From: Streptomyces albireticuli | GTDB lineage: Bacteria; Actinomycetota; Actinomycetes; Streptomycetales; Streptomycetaceae | Assembly (NCBI RefSeq): GCF_021228125.1 | Contig: NZ_JAJQQS010000015.1 | Span: forward strand, 183,162 to 247,161 | Length of the DNA: 64,000 bases | Direction: 5' to 3' | In this document: positions 44,018 to 52,123 of the stretch, one piece after another | Numbering within the stretch: position 1 is the stretch's first letter | How the letters are laid out: each line of letters begins with the position of its first letter | Program-made: the position numbers and the translations under genes | Notes under the pieces: generated by a model | What the model was told of the DNA's origin: nothing | The model's database searches: none | Seen by the model: the letters and a program-made list of their open reading frames with translations, nothing else

Positions 44018-44604
44018 CGCGTCACGTCCTCGATCGCGGCGACGATGTTCATATAGGCGCCGCACCGGCACAGATTGCCGCTCATCCGCTCGCGGATCTC
44101 CTCCGGGGAGAGGGGCACGGGCGCGCCGGGAGGCGCCGACAGCGGTGTGACGTGGGACGGCCGGCCCTCGGCGGCCTCGGCGATCGCGCCGACCGCCGAA
44201 CAGAGCTGGCCGGGCGTGCAGTAGCCGCACTGGAACCCGTCGCGGTCGAGGAACGCCCGCTGGAGCGGGTGCGGCGTGCCGTCGTCGGCCAGCCCCTCCA
44301 CGGTGGTGATCTCCACACCGCCGAGGGCGACCGCCGGCAGCAGGCAGCTGTTCACGCGCCTCCCGTCGGCCAGCACCGTGCACGCGCCGCACTGGCCGTG
44401 GTCGCAGCCCTTCTTCGCGCCCGTCAGGTCCAGGTGCTCGCGCAGGGCGTCCAGGACGGTCGTGCGGTTGTCGAGGGTCAGGCGGTGGGCGGTGCCGTTG
44501 ACGTGGAGGGTCACGGTGGAGGAGGTGGAGGAGGTGACGGGGGAGCCGGGGGAGGCGGAGGGTTTCGAGGGGCGGGGCCCGTCCTGGGTGGGGTGCGCTG
44601 CCAC
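44014..44604 (-). CDS. 2Fe-2S subunit of a molybdenum hydroxylase (PaoA/YagT-like)
   Basis: A 196-residue subunit with two [2Fe-2S] sites: GCDHGQCGACTVLADG with NSCLLP, and QCGYCTPGQLC with NLCRCGAYMNIV. It passes electrons from the Mo site to FAD. E. coli PaoA has a Tat signal, but here the first 30 residues are Ser/Pro-rich without twin Arg, so the enzyme is probably cytoplasmic. First gene of the operon. A 210-base spacer separates it from the divergent lipoprotein gene. Confidence 0.9.
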   Translation of the reverse strand: MAAHPTQDGPRPSKPSASPGSPVTSSTSSTVTLHVNGTAHRLTLDNRTTVLDALREHLDLTGAKKGCDHGQCGACTVLADGRRVNSCLLPAVALGGVEITTVEGLADDGTPHPLQRAFLDRDGFQCGYCTPGQLCSAVGAIAEAAEGRPSHVTPLSAPPGAPVPLSPEEIRERMSGNLCRCGAYMNIVAAIEDVTR

Positions 44605-44814
44605 GGTGCCACGCCTTTCACTCGGGACCCGTCAGTACCGTGACGGGGTCCCCTCTCCCGCCCCGCGCAAACGCCGCGGACGCGGCAGGCACCCGTTCGG
44701 CCCCGAACGCCGGGTGCCCGTCATCACCTGCGCTTTCGCGCGCTTTTCCGTGCCTTTCCGGCCGAAGGGCGGAGCGGTGCCCCGGCCGCGCCGCCGGGTC
44801 GACAGAATGTTCGT

Positions 44815-45474
44815 ATGAATCGAGCCTTGTCGGCCACCCTGGCCGTGGGAGCGCTGCTGCTCCCCCTGACCCTGACGGCCTGCGGCACGGAGCGCGGCGA
44901 CGCTCCGCCGCCGGCGTCCGCCGGCCGGCAGGCCAAGGCGGCCGACCGGTCCGCTCTGGAGGCCCGCGCGCGGGCCATCGGCACCACGGCCGACATGGTG
45001 TACGTGATCGACGTGCCGGGCTTTTCGCTCGCCGAACAGTCCGTCGGCGTCTCGGGGGACGACGGTTTCTCCGGCTCCTACGTCGCCACGGGGGCCGGCC
45101 CGGGCAAGGGCGGACCCCTCACGGTCCGGGCCGAGCGCCGGCCGCGGCGGGACTGCGGCGGCTCCCCGGACGGGGGCGGGGGCACCAAGGAGACCTGTGA
45201 GCGCGAGGGCGAGCTGGTGTTCCGTACGACGGGCGAGGAGCGCGAGTACGAACTCGTCGACGACGGCCGCACGGTCACCGTGAGCGCCCGGACGGGCGAC
45301 GCGGACCGGGAGATCCTGCGGAAGGCCGTCCGGTCCCTCCACCGCGCCGACGACGAGGAGCTGGACCGCGTCCTGCCGCCGCTGCGGGACCGCCCGGAGA
45401 TGCCCCGGCGCGGCGACCTGCCGTCGTACGGCGACGGCGCGCCGGACAACAGGCCGCGCGGTGGTGGCGGCTGA
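44815..45474 (+). CDS. Putative membrane lipoprotein, 219 aa
   Basis: A 219-residue protein with a lipobox LTLTAC at residues 19-24 (Cys24). The remainder is highly charged and polar with no recognised domain. Stretches such as DDGRTVTVSARTGDADREI and a Gly/Pro tail suggest a surface or regulatory lipoprotein. Divergent from the molybdenum hydroxylase operon. A perfect 19-bp hairpin follows at 45515. Confidence 0.7.
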   Translation: MNRALSATLAVGALLLPLTLTACGTERGDAPPPASAGRQAKAADRSALEARARAIGTTADMVYVIDVPGFSLAEQSVGVSGDDGFSGSYVATGAGPGKGGPLTVRAERRPRRDCGGSPDGGGGTKETCEREGELVFRTTGEEREYELVDDGRTVTVSARTGDADREILRKAVRSLHRADDEELDRVLPPLRDRPEMPRRGDLPSYGDGAPDNRPRGGGG

Positions 45475-45514
45475 GGGGGGTAGGTGTTCGGCGGCGGCCG
45501 TCCGGTCCCGGACG

Positions 45515-45558
45515 CCCGTGGCCAGGTGCCCCGGGCCGCCGGGGCACCTGGCCACGGG
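45515..45558. terminator. Perfect 19-bp hairpin terminator
   Basis: CCCGTGGCCAGGTGCCCCG (45515-45533) pairs perfectly with 45540-45558 around a 6-base loop. It is the longest perfect stem in the window apart from the 29930 palindrome. It lies between the lipoprotein gene and the TetR remnant. Confidence 0.85.
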
Positions 45559-45572
45559 ATCGGCTGCCGGGG

Positions 45573-45770
45573 TCAGATGCCCATCCGCGCGGCGACCCCG
45601 TCGAGGACGCAGTCCAGCCCGGTCTCGAACTGCCGGCGGGGGTCGTCCTTGCGGGTGGATTCACGGGCGTAGCGCAGATACGCGGGGTACCGGCCGGTGC
45701 CCAGCAGCCGGCCCATCTGCGGCGCCAGCCCCTCCCTGGTCTCCTCGCCGTCGGACCAGCCCTTCTCCTC
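45573..45770 (-). pseudogene. Remnant of a TetR-family regulator C-terminus
   Basis: Reading leftward, about 65 residues end in RRQFETGLDCVLDGVAARMGI, preceded by GRLLGTGRYPAYLRYARES. This matches the ligand-binding C-terminus of TetR regulators (FExGLxxxLDGI). No start codon or helix-turn-helix precedes it; upstream the frame turns into a Pro/Ser/Arg-rich stretch and a stop at about 45861. The 5' part seems lost by deletion. No mobile element borders it. Confidence 0.6.
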
Positions 45771-45946
45771 CCTCCGGGCGACGCGGACGGGGGAGGAACG
45801 GGTGGCGGGCGGCCCCTCCGGCCGGGTGGACGATTCCGGGGTCCGGCGTGGACGGTCCTCTCACTCCTGCCGGGGAGGGCGGCTCCCGTGGCTTCGGCGG
45901 GTCACGGCCGGGCCGGCATCCCCCGGCGGGGCGCCCCGGCCGTGGC

Positions 45947-46738
45947 TCACGCCGCGCCGGACGCCGCCCCCGACGTCGCGTACGGTGCCGCCCGGCCGGC
46001 CCTCTCCCCGCCGAACTCCACGGCCGCCACGCGCTCCCGCGACGTCCGGTCCAGCAGCACCACGGACGCCGCCTCCGGGACCGCCGCCGCTCGCGCGCCC
46101 GTTCCGCCGGCCTGCCCGGCCGCCTCCGCGGACAGCTCGCGCAACAGCCGGTCGAGGCCACGCCGGTGCCGGGTGAAGACCCGTTCCGGCGCCCACCGGC
46201 CGCGCGCCTCCTGGCCGGCCAGCGCCTCGGCGGCCCCGACGTCCAGCAGCACCAGGTGCAGCTCCCGCCCCTGCCGTCCGGCGGTACGGGCCAGCCAGCG
46301 CCGCATCCAGGCCCGGCTCCCGCAGTCGTGCACCAGGAAAGGCCCGCCTTCGCGCACCGCCGAGCGCAGCCACCGGAAGTGCTCCAGCCGGGCCCAGGGC
46401 CGGTACACGGCGTACGGCAGCCGGGCCGGCATCACGGCCTCGCAGGCGACGTGGACGTCGCGCGGGTCGACGGCGGGCGCGGCCTCGGACCAGCGGCGCA
46501 GCAGGGTGCTCTTGCCGCTGCCGGGCAGACCGGAGACGACGACCACGGCGCCCGCCGGATAGGAGAGGGACAGACCGGCCGGGACCTCCGCCCGCCCGCG
46601 CAGGTCCACCAGCCCGCGCGGCCGCAGGGACGGCCCGGGCGGCCCCTCGCCCGTGACGGCCGCCGCGGCCGCCGGTATGCATCCCGCGGAGTCCGCCGCC
46701 GGGGCCGCCGCGGCGGCCCCGGAGCCCCGCCCCGCCAT
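45947..46738 (-). CDS. P-loop ATPase/kinase-like protein
   Basis: A 263-residue P-loop NTPase with Walker A SGLPGSGKSTLLRRW at about 70-84. Downstream, LVLLDVGAAEALAGQEARGR and FTRHRRGLDRLLREL look like a small kinase or zeta-toxin-like fold. The first 45 residues are Ala-rich and disordered. The start is unsure: ATG 46738 is used; ATG 46888 would add 50 low-complexity residues. There is no antitoxin-like neighbour. It could be a nucleotide or polynucleotide kinase. Confidence 0.65.
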   Translation of the reverse strand: MAGRGSGAAAAAPAADSAGCIPAAAAAVTGEGPPGPSLRPRGLVDLRGRAEVPAGLSLSYPAGAVVVVSGLPGSGKSTLLRRWSEAAPAVDPRDVHVACEAVMPARLPYAVYRPWARLEHFRWLRSAVREGGPFLVHDCGSRAWMRRWLARTAGRQGRELHLVLLDVGAAEALAGQEARGRWAPERVFTRHRRGLDRLLRELSAEAAGQAGGTGARAAAVPEAASVVLLDRTSRERVAAVEFGGERAGRAAPYATSGAASGAA

Positions 46739-46955
46739 GTCCTTCGTACCGGGCCTACCGGTCTCGCCCACTACCGCCCCTTGTCCGAACCCGCCTGCCC
46801 CACGGCCTCGCACGATCGAGGGCCCCCGCCGGGGCCGGAGCCGGGGACGGAGTGGGAGACGCACCGGCAGGGCGTTCGGTTGACCCATGTCCGGTTCGTC
46901 CGGCCGACGTGTGAGGCCACCGCGCGTCAGCGCGGCAAGGGGGTCCGGGGGCGAA

Positions 46956-47010
46956 GCCCCCGGTTACGGGAAGGGGCGGGGCTGGGGAAAGGCCGCCCGC
47001 AGGGCACCGA
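46956..47010. repeat. Copy of the 3'-end dispersed repeat
   Basis: The 25-mer beginning GCCCCCGGTTACGGGAAGGG at 46956-46980 is identical to 30102-30126. The following GCTGGGGAAAGGC matches the inverted copy at about 29945-29993. It ends 10 bases before the stop of the DUF4185-like gene, so it would be in its 3' untranslated region. Confidence 0.7.
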
Positions 47011-47019
47011 CACCGCCCC

Positions 47020-48231
47020 CTACCCCCCGAGCACCACACGAAAGAACCGCGGCCGGTAGATCCCCGCCCGCCGCACCACATCCCCCGGCTCCAGACTGTT
47101 GACGTTGTACGAGACGACCAGCTCACCCGCCCGCCCCAACTCAGGATGCTCATGCGGGTTGTAGGCGATGACGTTCCGGTTCCGGTACGTCCCCGAGGGC
47201 CCCGCCTCCGGCGCCGTGTACACCGTCCGCGCCGGACCGAACGGCCCGCCGGGCGAACGGGACCACGCGAGCCGAGTCTCCGCGCTGAAGGGCAGGTCCG
47301 CCCGCTGCGTCACCAGCGCGTACCAGGACCCGTGCCGTACGACGCTGAGCTCGTCCGAGGTGAGCAGCGCCGCCCCGCCCGGCCCGGTGAGCGGCGCGGA
47401 CCGCGCCTCGTCGGCCGACCAGCCGCCGCCGGCGGTCCGGTACCGCCAGGGCCGCCGGAGATCGGCGCCCTCGACGCGGGCCAGGTGCAGCCGGTTGCCG
47501 CCCGAGGCGAGCCGCTCGGTGCCGTAGACGTGGGTGTGCTCACCCCGCCGCTCCAGCCACGCGCCCCAGGCGATGCCCGCCGAGGACGGCAGCGGCGTCA
47601 GCGACCGGGGCCGGCCGGGGCGGCCGGGCCCGAACCGGGCGAGCGCGTTGCCGCGCCAGGCCACGTCCAGCGGACCCGCACCGGTGCGCGCGTACCGCGC
47701 GTAGACGACGGAGAAACCACCACCGTACGGGACGCCTGCCCGCGCCCAGTACCACTCGCCGTGGCCGGGCCCCGCCACGACGGACGCGGGGCGGCCGGCC
47801 TGGTCGCGCCCCGTCACGGTGCGCGGGCCGTGCCGGTTCCACAGGACGAAGCTGTTGTTGACGAACGGCGTCGTGCCGCCGTCCGCGACGGCGGGGGAGC
47901 GGGAGCCGTCCGGCCGGACCGTACCGAGGAAGGTGTCCGAGAAGATCCACAGCTCGCCCGCGGGGGTCGGCACGGAGTACGTGCTGTCGCCGCCCGTCCA
48001 GTGACCCGTCCCGACCGGGCCGGAACCGGGGCGTCCGGCGTACCGGGCGAACGCCTCGTCCAGCTCCCGGTCGGCGTGGACGCCGAGGACGCGGGGCGGC
48101 GACGCCGTCCCGGGCGCGGCGGGGGCGGGCGGCGGGAACGCGCAGAGCGCCGCGAGGCAGACGGCGAGGGCGTACGACACGCGGGCGACGGCGGGCCGGC
48201 GACGGCGCCATGGGCGGAAGGACATCGTCAT
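47020..48231 (-). CDS. Secreted DUF4185-like beta-propeller protein
   Basis: A 403-residue exported protein with a basic N-terminus and signal peptide (about 1-38, ending PAPAAP). The mature part has repeated Trp-rich blades: GHWTGGDSTYSVPTPAGELW, IFSDTFLGTV, NNSFVLWNRHG, SYNVNSLEPGDV. It matches DUF4185/DUF5005-type proteins of the five-bladed propeller group related to glycosidases. A carbohydrate-binding or hydrolase role is possible. A 32-bp tandem repeat lies upstream of its start. Confidence 0.75.
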   Translation of the reverse strand: MTMSFRPWRRRRPAVARVSYALAVCLAALCAFPPPAPAAPGTASPPRVLGVHADRELDEAFARYAGRPGSGPVGTGHWTGGDSTYSVPTPAGELWIFSDTFLGTVRPDGSRSPAVADGGTTPFVNNSFVLWNRHGPRTVTGRDQAGRPASVVAGPGHGEWYWARAGVPYGGGFSVVYARYARTGAGPLDVAWRGNALARFGPGRPGRPRSLTPLPSSAGIAWGAWLERRGEHTHVYGTERLASGGNRLHLARVEGADLRRPWRYRTAGGGWSADEARSAPLTGPGGAALLTSDELSVVRHGSWYALVTQRADLPFSAETRLAWSRSPGGPFGPARTVYTAPEAGPSGTYRNRNVIAYNPHEHPELGRAGELVVSYNVNSLEPGDVVRRAGIYRPRFFRVVLGG

Positions 48232-48301
48232 GACGGATCAACGAGTGTCCGGGGCCCGGGTGGCAGGTGAGGGCGGGAGGCACGCCCGTACGGGTGCCGG
48301 T

Positions 48302-48445
48302 GTACGGGTGGGAAGGACCGTCCGCTTTTCCGCCGGTGTTACGGGTGGGACCGCCCCCTTCCCGCCGCCGTGCGGGTGGAACCGTTCCCCTTCCCGCCGC
48401 CGTACGAGTGGGACCGTCCGCCTTCCCGCCGCCGTACGCCCTCCG
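48302..48445. repeat. Tandem 32-bp repeats upstream of the DUF4185-like gene
   Basis: Three units of exactly 32 bp (48338-48369, 48370-48401, 48402-48433) of the form GTRCGRGTGGRACCG, then a CCCTTCCCGCCGCC tail. A longer degenerate unit lies to the left (48302) and a partial one to the right (48434). Thirty-two bp is close to three helical turns, so repeated protein binding on one DNA face is possible. It fills the 224-base space between the HAD stop and the DUF4185-like start. Confidence 0.75.
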
Positions 48446-48455
48446 CGCGCCGGGC

Positions 48456-49121
48456 TCAGCGGCCGGGTTCCGGCCTCGGCGGGGTGAGGGCGGCCAGCGC
48501 CCGGCGCAGGTCCGCGGGCTCCCGGTAGTGGACCCCCGTCATCCCGAGGGCGACGGCCGCTTCCACGTTCTCCCGTACGTCGTCCACGAAGAGGCAGCGG
48601 TCGGGGGAGACTCCGGCCCGCGCCGCCGCTATCCCGTAGATCGCGGGGTCCGGCTTGGCGACGCCGACGCGGGAGCCGCTCACCACGTGGTCCGCGAGGT
48701 CGGTCAGGCCGAGCGCGGCCAGGTCGTCGTGCGGCCACGGGGCGGCGTCGGTGACGATCACGACGGGCAGGGACGCGCGGACGCGCCGCAGCTGGTCCAC
48801 GACGCACTCGTCGATCCACGAGGCCGCCCCGGCGAACGCCGCGCCCAGCGCGCGGGCCCGCGCCGGTGGCACACGCGCCGAGAGGTCGCGCGCTATCGCG
48901 TCCGCCCACCGCTCCCGGCCGATCTCCCCGAGCAGCGGCGGGAGATCGCCCCCGAGGGCGAACGCGTGCGCCGCGGTGCTCCCTTCCGGGAGCCCCGCGG
49001 CGCGCTCCAGCTCCGTGACCCTGGAGGTGTCGTAACGGCGGATCACACCGTCGAGGTCGCAGAGAACGGCGTCGAAAGGCCGGTCGCCGTGGTGGGCCGG
49101 GGTGGTGGTCATCGTCGACAT
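48456..49121 (-). CDS. HAD-superfamily hydrolase
   Basis: A 221-residue HAD subclass IA hydrolase: DAVLCDLDGVIRRYD (motif I), VIVTDAAPWPHDD (motif II), KPDPAIYGIAAARAG (motif III Lys) and FVDDVRENVEAAVALGMTG (motif IV). Substrate cannot be told. ATG 49121 is chosen; GTG 49127 and ATG 49112 are close alternatives. The C-terminus is Pro-rich and ends just beside the tandem repeat array. Confidence 0.82.
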   Translation of the reverse strand: MSTMTTTPAHHGDRPFDAVLCDLDGVIRRYDTSRVTELERAAGLPEGSTAAHAFALGGDLPPLLGEIGRERWADAIARDLSARVPPARARALGAAFAGAASWIDECVVDQLRRVRASLPVVIVTDAAPWPHDDLAALGLTDLADHVVSGSRVGVAKPDPAIYGIAAARAGVSPDRCLFVDDVRENVEAAVALGMTGVHYREPADLRRALAALTPPRPEPGR

Positions 49122-49233
49122 GGCCACAGTGTCGCGCCATAACGGCGGGATACGGCGGCGGGAGTGGCGGGGCTCACGTGATCCCGGACCGGGCCGCGCC
49201 CCGGACGGCGGGGCAGCGGTCCGGCGGGGTGGC

Positions 49234-49272
49234 GGGGCGGTGACCGGCCGGGGGATTCCCGGTCACCGCCCC
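49234..49272 (-). terminator. 14-bp hairpin terminator
   Basis: GGGGCGGTGACCGG (49234-49247) pairs with 49259-49272 around an 11-base loop. It lies 26 bases past the stop of the AhpD-like gene, which is transcribed leftward. Confidence 0.75.
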
Positions 49273-49297
49273 CGTCGTACGGCCCCGACGCCCGGTC

Positions 49298-49750
49298 CTA
49301 CTCGGTGCCGGGGACCTTGCGGGTGGTGACGTTCATCCGGTTCCAGGCGTTCACCGTGAAGATCAGCGCGATGAGCTGGGCCAGCTCCTTCTCCTCGAAG
49401 TGCCGGGCGGCCTCGTCGTAGACGCTGTCCGGGACACCGGCGGGAAGTAGCGTGACCGCCTCGGTCAGCGCGAGCGCCGCCCGCTCCTTCGCGGTGTAGA
49501 GGCTGGACTCCTCCCAAGCGCTGAGCTGGTAGATCCGCTCCTCGCTCTCGCCCGCCTTACGGGCGTCACCCGTGTGGTAATCGATGCAGTACGCGCAACG
49601 GTTGACCTGCGAGGCACGGATCTGGACCAGCTCGAGGAGGACCGGGTCGAGGCCGTCACGCGCGGCGGCGTCGAGGGCCAGAACGGCCTTGAAGACCTTG
49701 GGGGCAACGGTGGTGAAGTTCATGCGCTGGGGAATCTCAATCGCTGTCAT
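49298..49750 (-). CDS. AhpD-like/carboxymuconolactone decarboxylase-family protein
   Basis: A 150-residue CMD-family protein with a peroxidase-type active site: Cys52, Cys55 and His59 in NRCAYCIDYHTGDARKAGE. Members reduce peroxides or act as partners of peroxiredoxins. It stands alone between a terminator and a spacer. The GC-rich 287-base region to the right is divergent from a GNAT gene. No regulator seen. Confidence 0.85.
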   Translation of the reverse strand: MTAIEIPQRMNFTTVAPKVFKAVLALDAAARDGLDPVLLELVQIRASQVNRCAYCIDYHTGDARKAGESEERIYQLSAWEESSLYTAKERAALALTEAVTLLPAGVPDSVYDEAARHFEEKELAQLIALIFTVNAWNRMNVTTRKVPGTE

Positions 49751-50037
49751 GCCGGAAACTCTAGGAGCTGAAAAGGTCCGGGGTATGGTGCATTCCCGGG
49801 CCGAGATGATGGGTCAATTCCACCGGCGCGGCCCCGCGTCCCGCCGCTCCGGCGGATTCCCCCCGGCAAGCGGAACGCGCCGCTCCTGGCGGCTCCAACA
49901 CCGCCCGCGGACAGCGTAGTTCGCCCGGCCACCACACATGCGAGTGATCGTCCGGCGGACGCCGCGGCCCCGCGCGCGTACGGCACCAAGCTTGGCCAGG
50001 CGCCCGTGCCGCACCGCGACGTGGAAGGAAGCCACAC

Positions 50038-50604
50038 ATGAGCAGCCCGCACATCCTCCTGACCGGCGACCGGCTCGCCCTGGGGGTGCCCCGCGAGGAC
50101 ACGCTGACCGAGTTCCACAAGTGGGAGAACGACCCGGCGACCGTCCTCGGCCGGGGCGACCGGTTCCCGCGCCCGGAGGAGGACCGCACGGACGACTGGG
50201 AACGCCGGCGCGCGAGCCGGCGGCACGCCCCGTTCGAGATCGTGCGGGTGAAGGACAAACTGCCGGTCGGGCTGACCGCGCTCCGCCTCGACACCGACGC
50301 CCAGACCGCCGAGTTCACGATCGTCCTCGCGCCCGCCCAGCGGGGCAAGCGCTACGCGGAGGAGGCCACCCGGCTCACCCTGGACTGGGCGTTCCACCTG
50401 GGCGCGCTCCGTACGGCCTGGCTGAAGGTGCTCGAACCCAACCGGGCGGCGATCGCCGCGTTCGCGAGCGCGGGCTTCCGGCCCGCCGGGCGGCTGCGGA
50501 AGTCCGGCTTCTGGCTCGGCCAGCGCGTCGACACGCTGCTGATGGACGCCCTTCCCGAGGACTTCCCCGGGCCGTCGGCGATGTGCACCACGCTGGGGAG
50601 CTGA
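50038..50604 (+). CDS. GNAT acetyltransferase
   Basis: A 188-residue GNAT of the RimJ/RimL type. The acetyl-CoA region is VLAPAQRGKRYAEEATRLTL and the later FRPAGRLRKSGFWLG. It probably acetylates a small molecule or a protein N-terminus. The ATG at 50038 is preceded by GGAAGGAAG. A second, unrelated GNAT gene lies convergent to its right. Confidence 0.82.
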   Translation: MSSPHILLTGDRLALGVPREDTLTEFHKWENDPATVLGRGDRFPRPEEDRTDDWERRRASRRHAPFEIVRVKDKLPVGLTALRLDTDAQTAEFTIVLAPAQRGKRYAEEATRLTLDWAFHLGALRTAWLKVLEPNRAAIAAFASAGFRPAGRLRKSGFWLGQRVDTLLMDALPEDFPGPSAMCTTLGS

Positions 50605-50653
50605 CGGGCGGGCGCGCCCCGGCGCGACGGCCGGCGGTACGCCCGCCCGCTGG

Positions 50654-51256
50654 TCATCCGGGCGGTCCGCCCACCGTTCGTCCGGGCGGTCCGCCCAACG
50701 TTTGTCCGGGCGTTCCGTCCGCCGGGGCCGGGTCGGACGCCAGCCGCGCGTGGGTCTCGACGTCGTAGCGGACACCGTCGTAGCGGAGCTTCTGCCGCTG
50801 GAGCCCTTCGACGGCGAAGCCGGCGGCCCCGGCGACCCGGCAGGAGGCCCGGTTGCCGACGCGGTGCCCGAGCTCCAGCCGGAACAGCCCCAGATCCCCG
50901 AACGCCCAGTCCGCCAGCGCCCGGCAGCCGTGGGTCGCCACCCCGCGGCCCCGGGCGGGGGCGGTCGTCCAGTAGGAGACCCGGCCGACGCCGTGCCGGA
51001 GGTCGATCGAGCCGACCGTGACACCGCCCAGCACGGTGTCCCGGCGGTCGACGACCGCGAAGCAGAAGTCCGAGCCGGTGGCCCACCGCTCCCGGCGGTC
51101 CGCCAGCCAACGCCGCGCGTCCGCCGGGGAGTCGACGGGCCGTGGCAGCTGCCACCGCATGAGGGGCTCGGCGAACGCCTCCGTCACGGCGGCCGCGTCG
51201 GTGGCGGCCCAAGGGCGCAAGGAGAGCTCGGAGGATGCCTCGATGTGTTCCCGCAT
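50654..51256 (-). CDS. GNAT acetyltransferase with a repeated Gly/Pro tail
   Basis: A 200-residue RimJ/RimL-type GNAT: LSLRPWAATDAAAVTEAF, then TTAPARGRGVATHGC (acetyl-CoA loop) and RCVAGAAGF-like FAVEGLQRQ. The last 20 residues come from a 24-bp tandem repeat and read as Gly/Pro-rich blocks (PGQTLGGP, PGRTVGGP). The ATG at 51256 follows GGAGAG; an upstream ATG at 51289 is less likely. It is divergent from the 51313 gene. Confidence 0.8.
   Translation of the reverse strand: MREHIEASSELSLRPWAATDAAAVTEAFAEPLMRWQLPRPVDSPADARRWLADRRERWATGSDFCFAVVDRRDTVLGGVTVGSIDLRHGVGRVSYWTTAPARGRGVATHGCRALADWAFGDLGLFRLELGHRVGNRASCRVAGAAGFAVEGLQRQKLRYDGVRYDVETHARLASDPAPADGTPGQTLGGPPGRTVGGPPG
50657..50723. repeat. 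Tandem 24-bp repeats at the end of a GNAT gene
   Basis: Two full 24-bp units (50657-50680 and 50681-50704) and a partial third (from 50705) of the form TCCGGGCGGTCCGCCC. The unit encodes eight residues in frame, so copy number changes would extend or shorten the protein tail without frameshift. Confidence 0.75.
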
Positions 51257-51312
51257 GGGAGCGAGTCTCTCCGGTCTCCGGCCCGCCACGCCGGCGAAAT
51301 AGAATCCCCGTC

Positions 51313-51975
51313 ATGGCGAAACGCAAGGTCCTCCGGCGGGCGAAGAAGATCCTGGGCGAAGAACCCACCCTCCTGGTCTGGTGCGGAATACGCGGAGGCA
51401 TTCCCCGGCCGCCCAAGGAGACGCACCGAGCCGCGGGCAAGGGCAGGCTGAAACCCGGCAGGCACTGGGCGTTCTACCTCGGCGCCGTGCTGTTCTGCGT
51501 CTTCGTGCTGCCGTACCTGCTGATGGATTTCCTTTCGCAGAAGCTGAACGGCAATCTCGACAGGGACGCACGGCGGGACGCGCGGTCCCCCGAGCGGACG
51601 CGTGCGGGCGCGCCGCACAACGGAGTCTTCGACGGCGACTGGGACCTGACGGCGGGACAGCTGCTGCTGCGCTGGTACGACGCCTCCCCGAACCGCGCCC
51701 GGCTCTTCCTCGCGACCCGCGACCGCGTCTGTCTCGCGGCCTCCCCGCGCCGGCGCCTCTTCCCGCACCGCGCCGACGACGTCCGTCCGGTGGCCGAATT
51801 CCGGTCCGACGAGGTCCTCGTCGAGGCGGAGGCGGGCCAGCCGCGCGGATTCGCCGAATTCCGCCTGCATTTCACCGACGGCTCCTGGCTGAGCCTCGGC
51901 AACCTCGCGGACAGCGACGACGCCGACCGCTTCTTCGCGCACCCCGGCCACCGTCAGGGAGCCTTCGGGGCCTGA
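51313..51975 (+). CDS. Single-pass membrane protein, 220 aa
   Basis: A 220-residue protein with a basic N-terminus, one TM helix (about 53-73, WAFYLGAVLFCVFVLPYLLM) and a C-terminal domain of about 120 residues (FDGDWDLTAGQLLLRWYD, LATRDRVCLAAS, FRLHFTDGSWLSLGN). The C-terminal part looks PH-like, but this is not certain. Family unknown. Followed by a degenerate short-repeat tract. Confidence 0.6.
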   Translation: MAKRKVLRRAKKILGEEPTLLVWCGIRGGIPRPPKETHRAAGKGRLKPGRHWAFYLGAVLFCVFVLPYLLMDFLSQKLNGNLDRDARRDARSPERTRAGAPHNGVFDGDWDLTAGQLLLRWYDASPNRARLFLATRDRVCLAASPRRRLFPHRADDVRPVAEFRSDEVLVEAEAGQPRGFAEFRLHFTDGSWLSLGNLADSDDADRFFAHPGHRQGAFGA

Positions 51976-52115
51976 ATCCCCCGAGCCGGAGCCTTTGGGC
52001 CTTGAGCCTTCGGGCCCCGAGCCTTCGAGCCGGAGTTTCCGGAGCCCGGGTTTCCGGAGCCCGGAGCCAGGGTCTTCGAGCCCGGGCCGGATTCTTCGGA
52101 GCCCGGGACCCCGGG
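51976..52115. repeat. Degenerate short tandem repeats after the membrane protein gene
   Basis: About 140 bp of diverged 11-13 bp units around GAGCC followed by TTCGGG or CCGGAG. It ends just before the stop of the convergent APH-like gene. No coding sign seen. Confidence 0.5.
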
Positions 52116-52123
52116 GCGGGCCC

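Noticed and set aside
45947..46738. Zeta toxin of a toxin-antitoxin pair
   Set aside because: The P-loop fits but there is no antitoxin gene next to it and the toxin active-site pattern was not seen.
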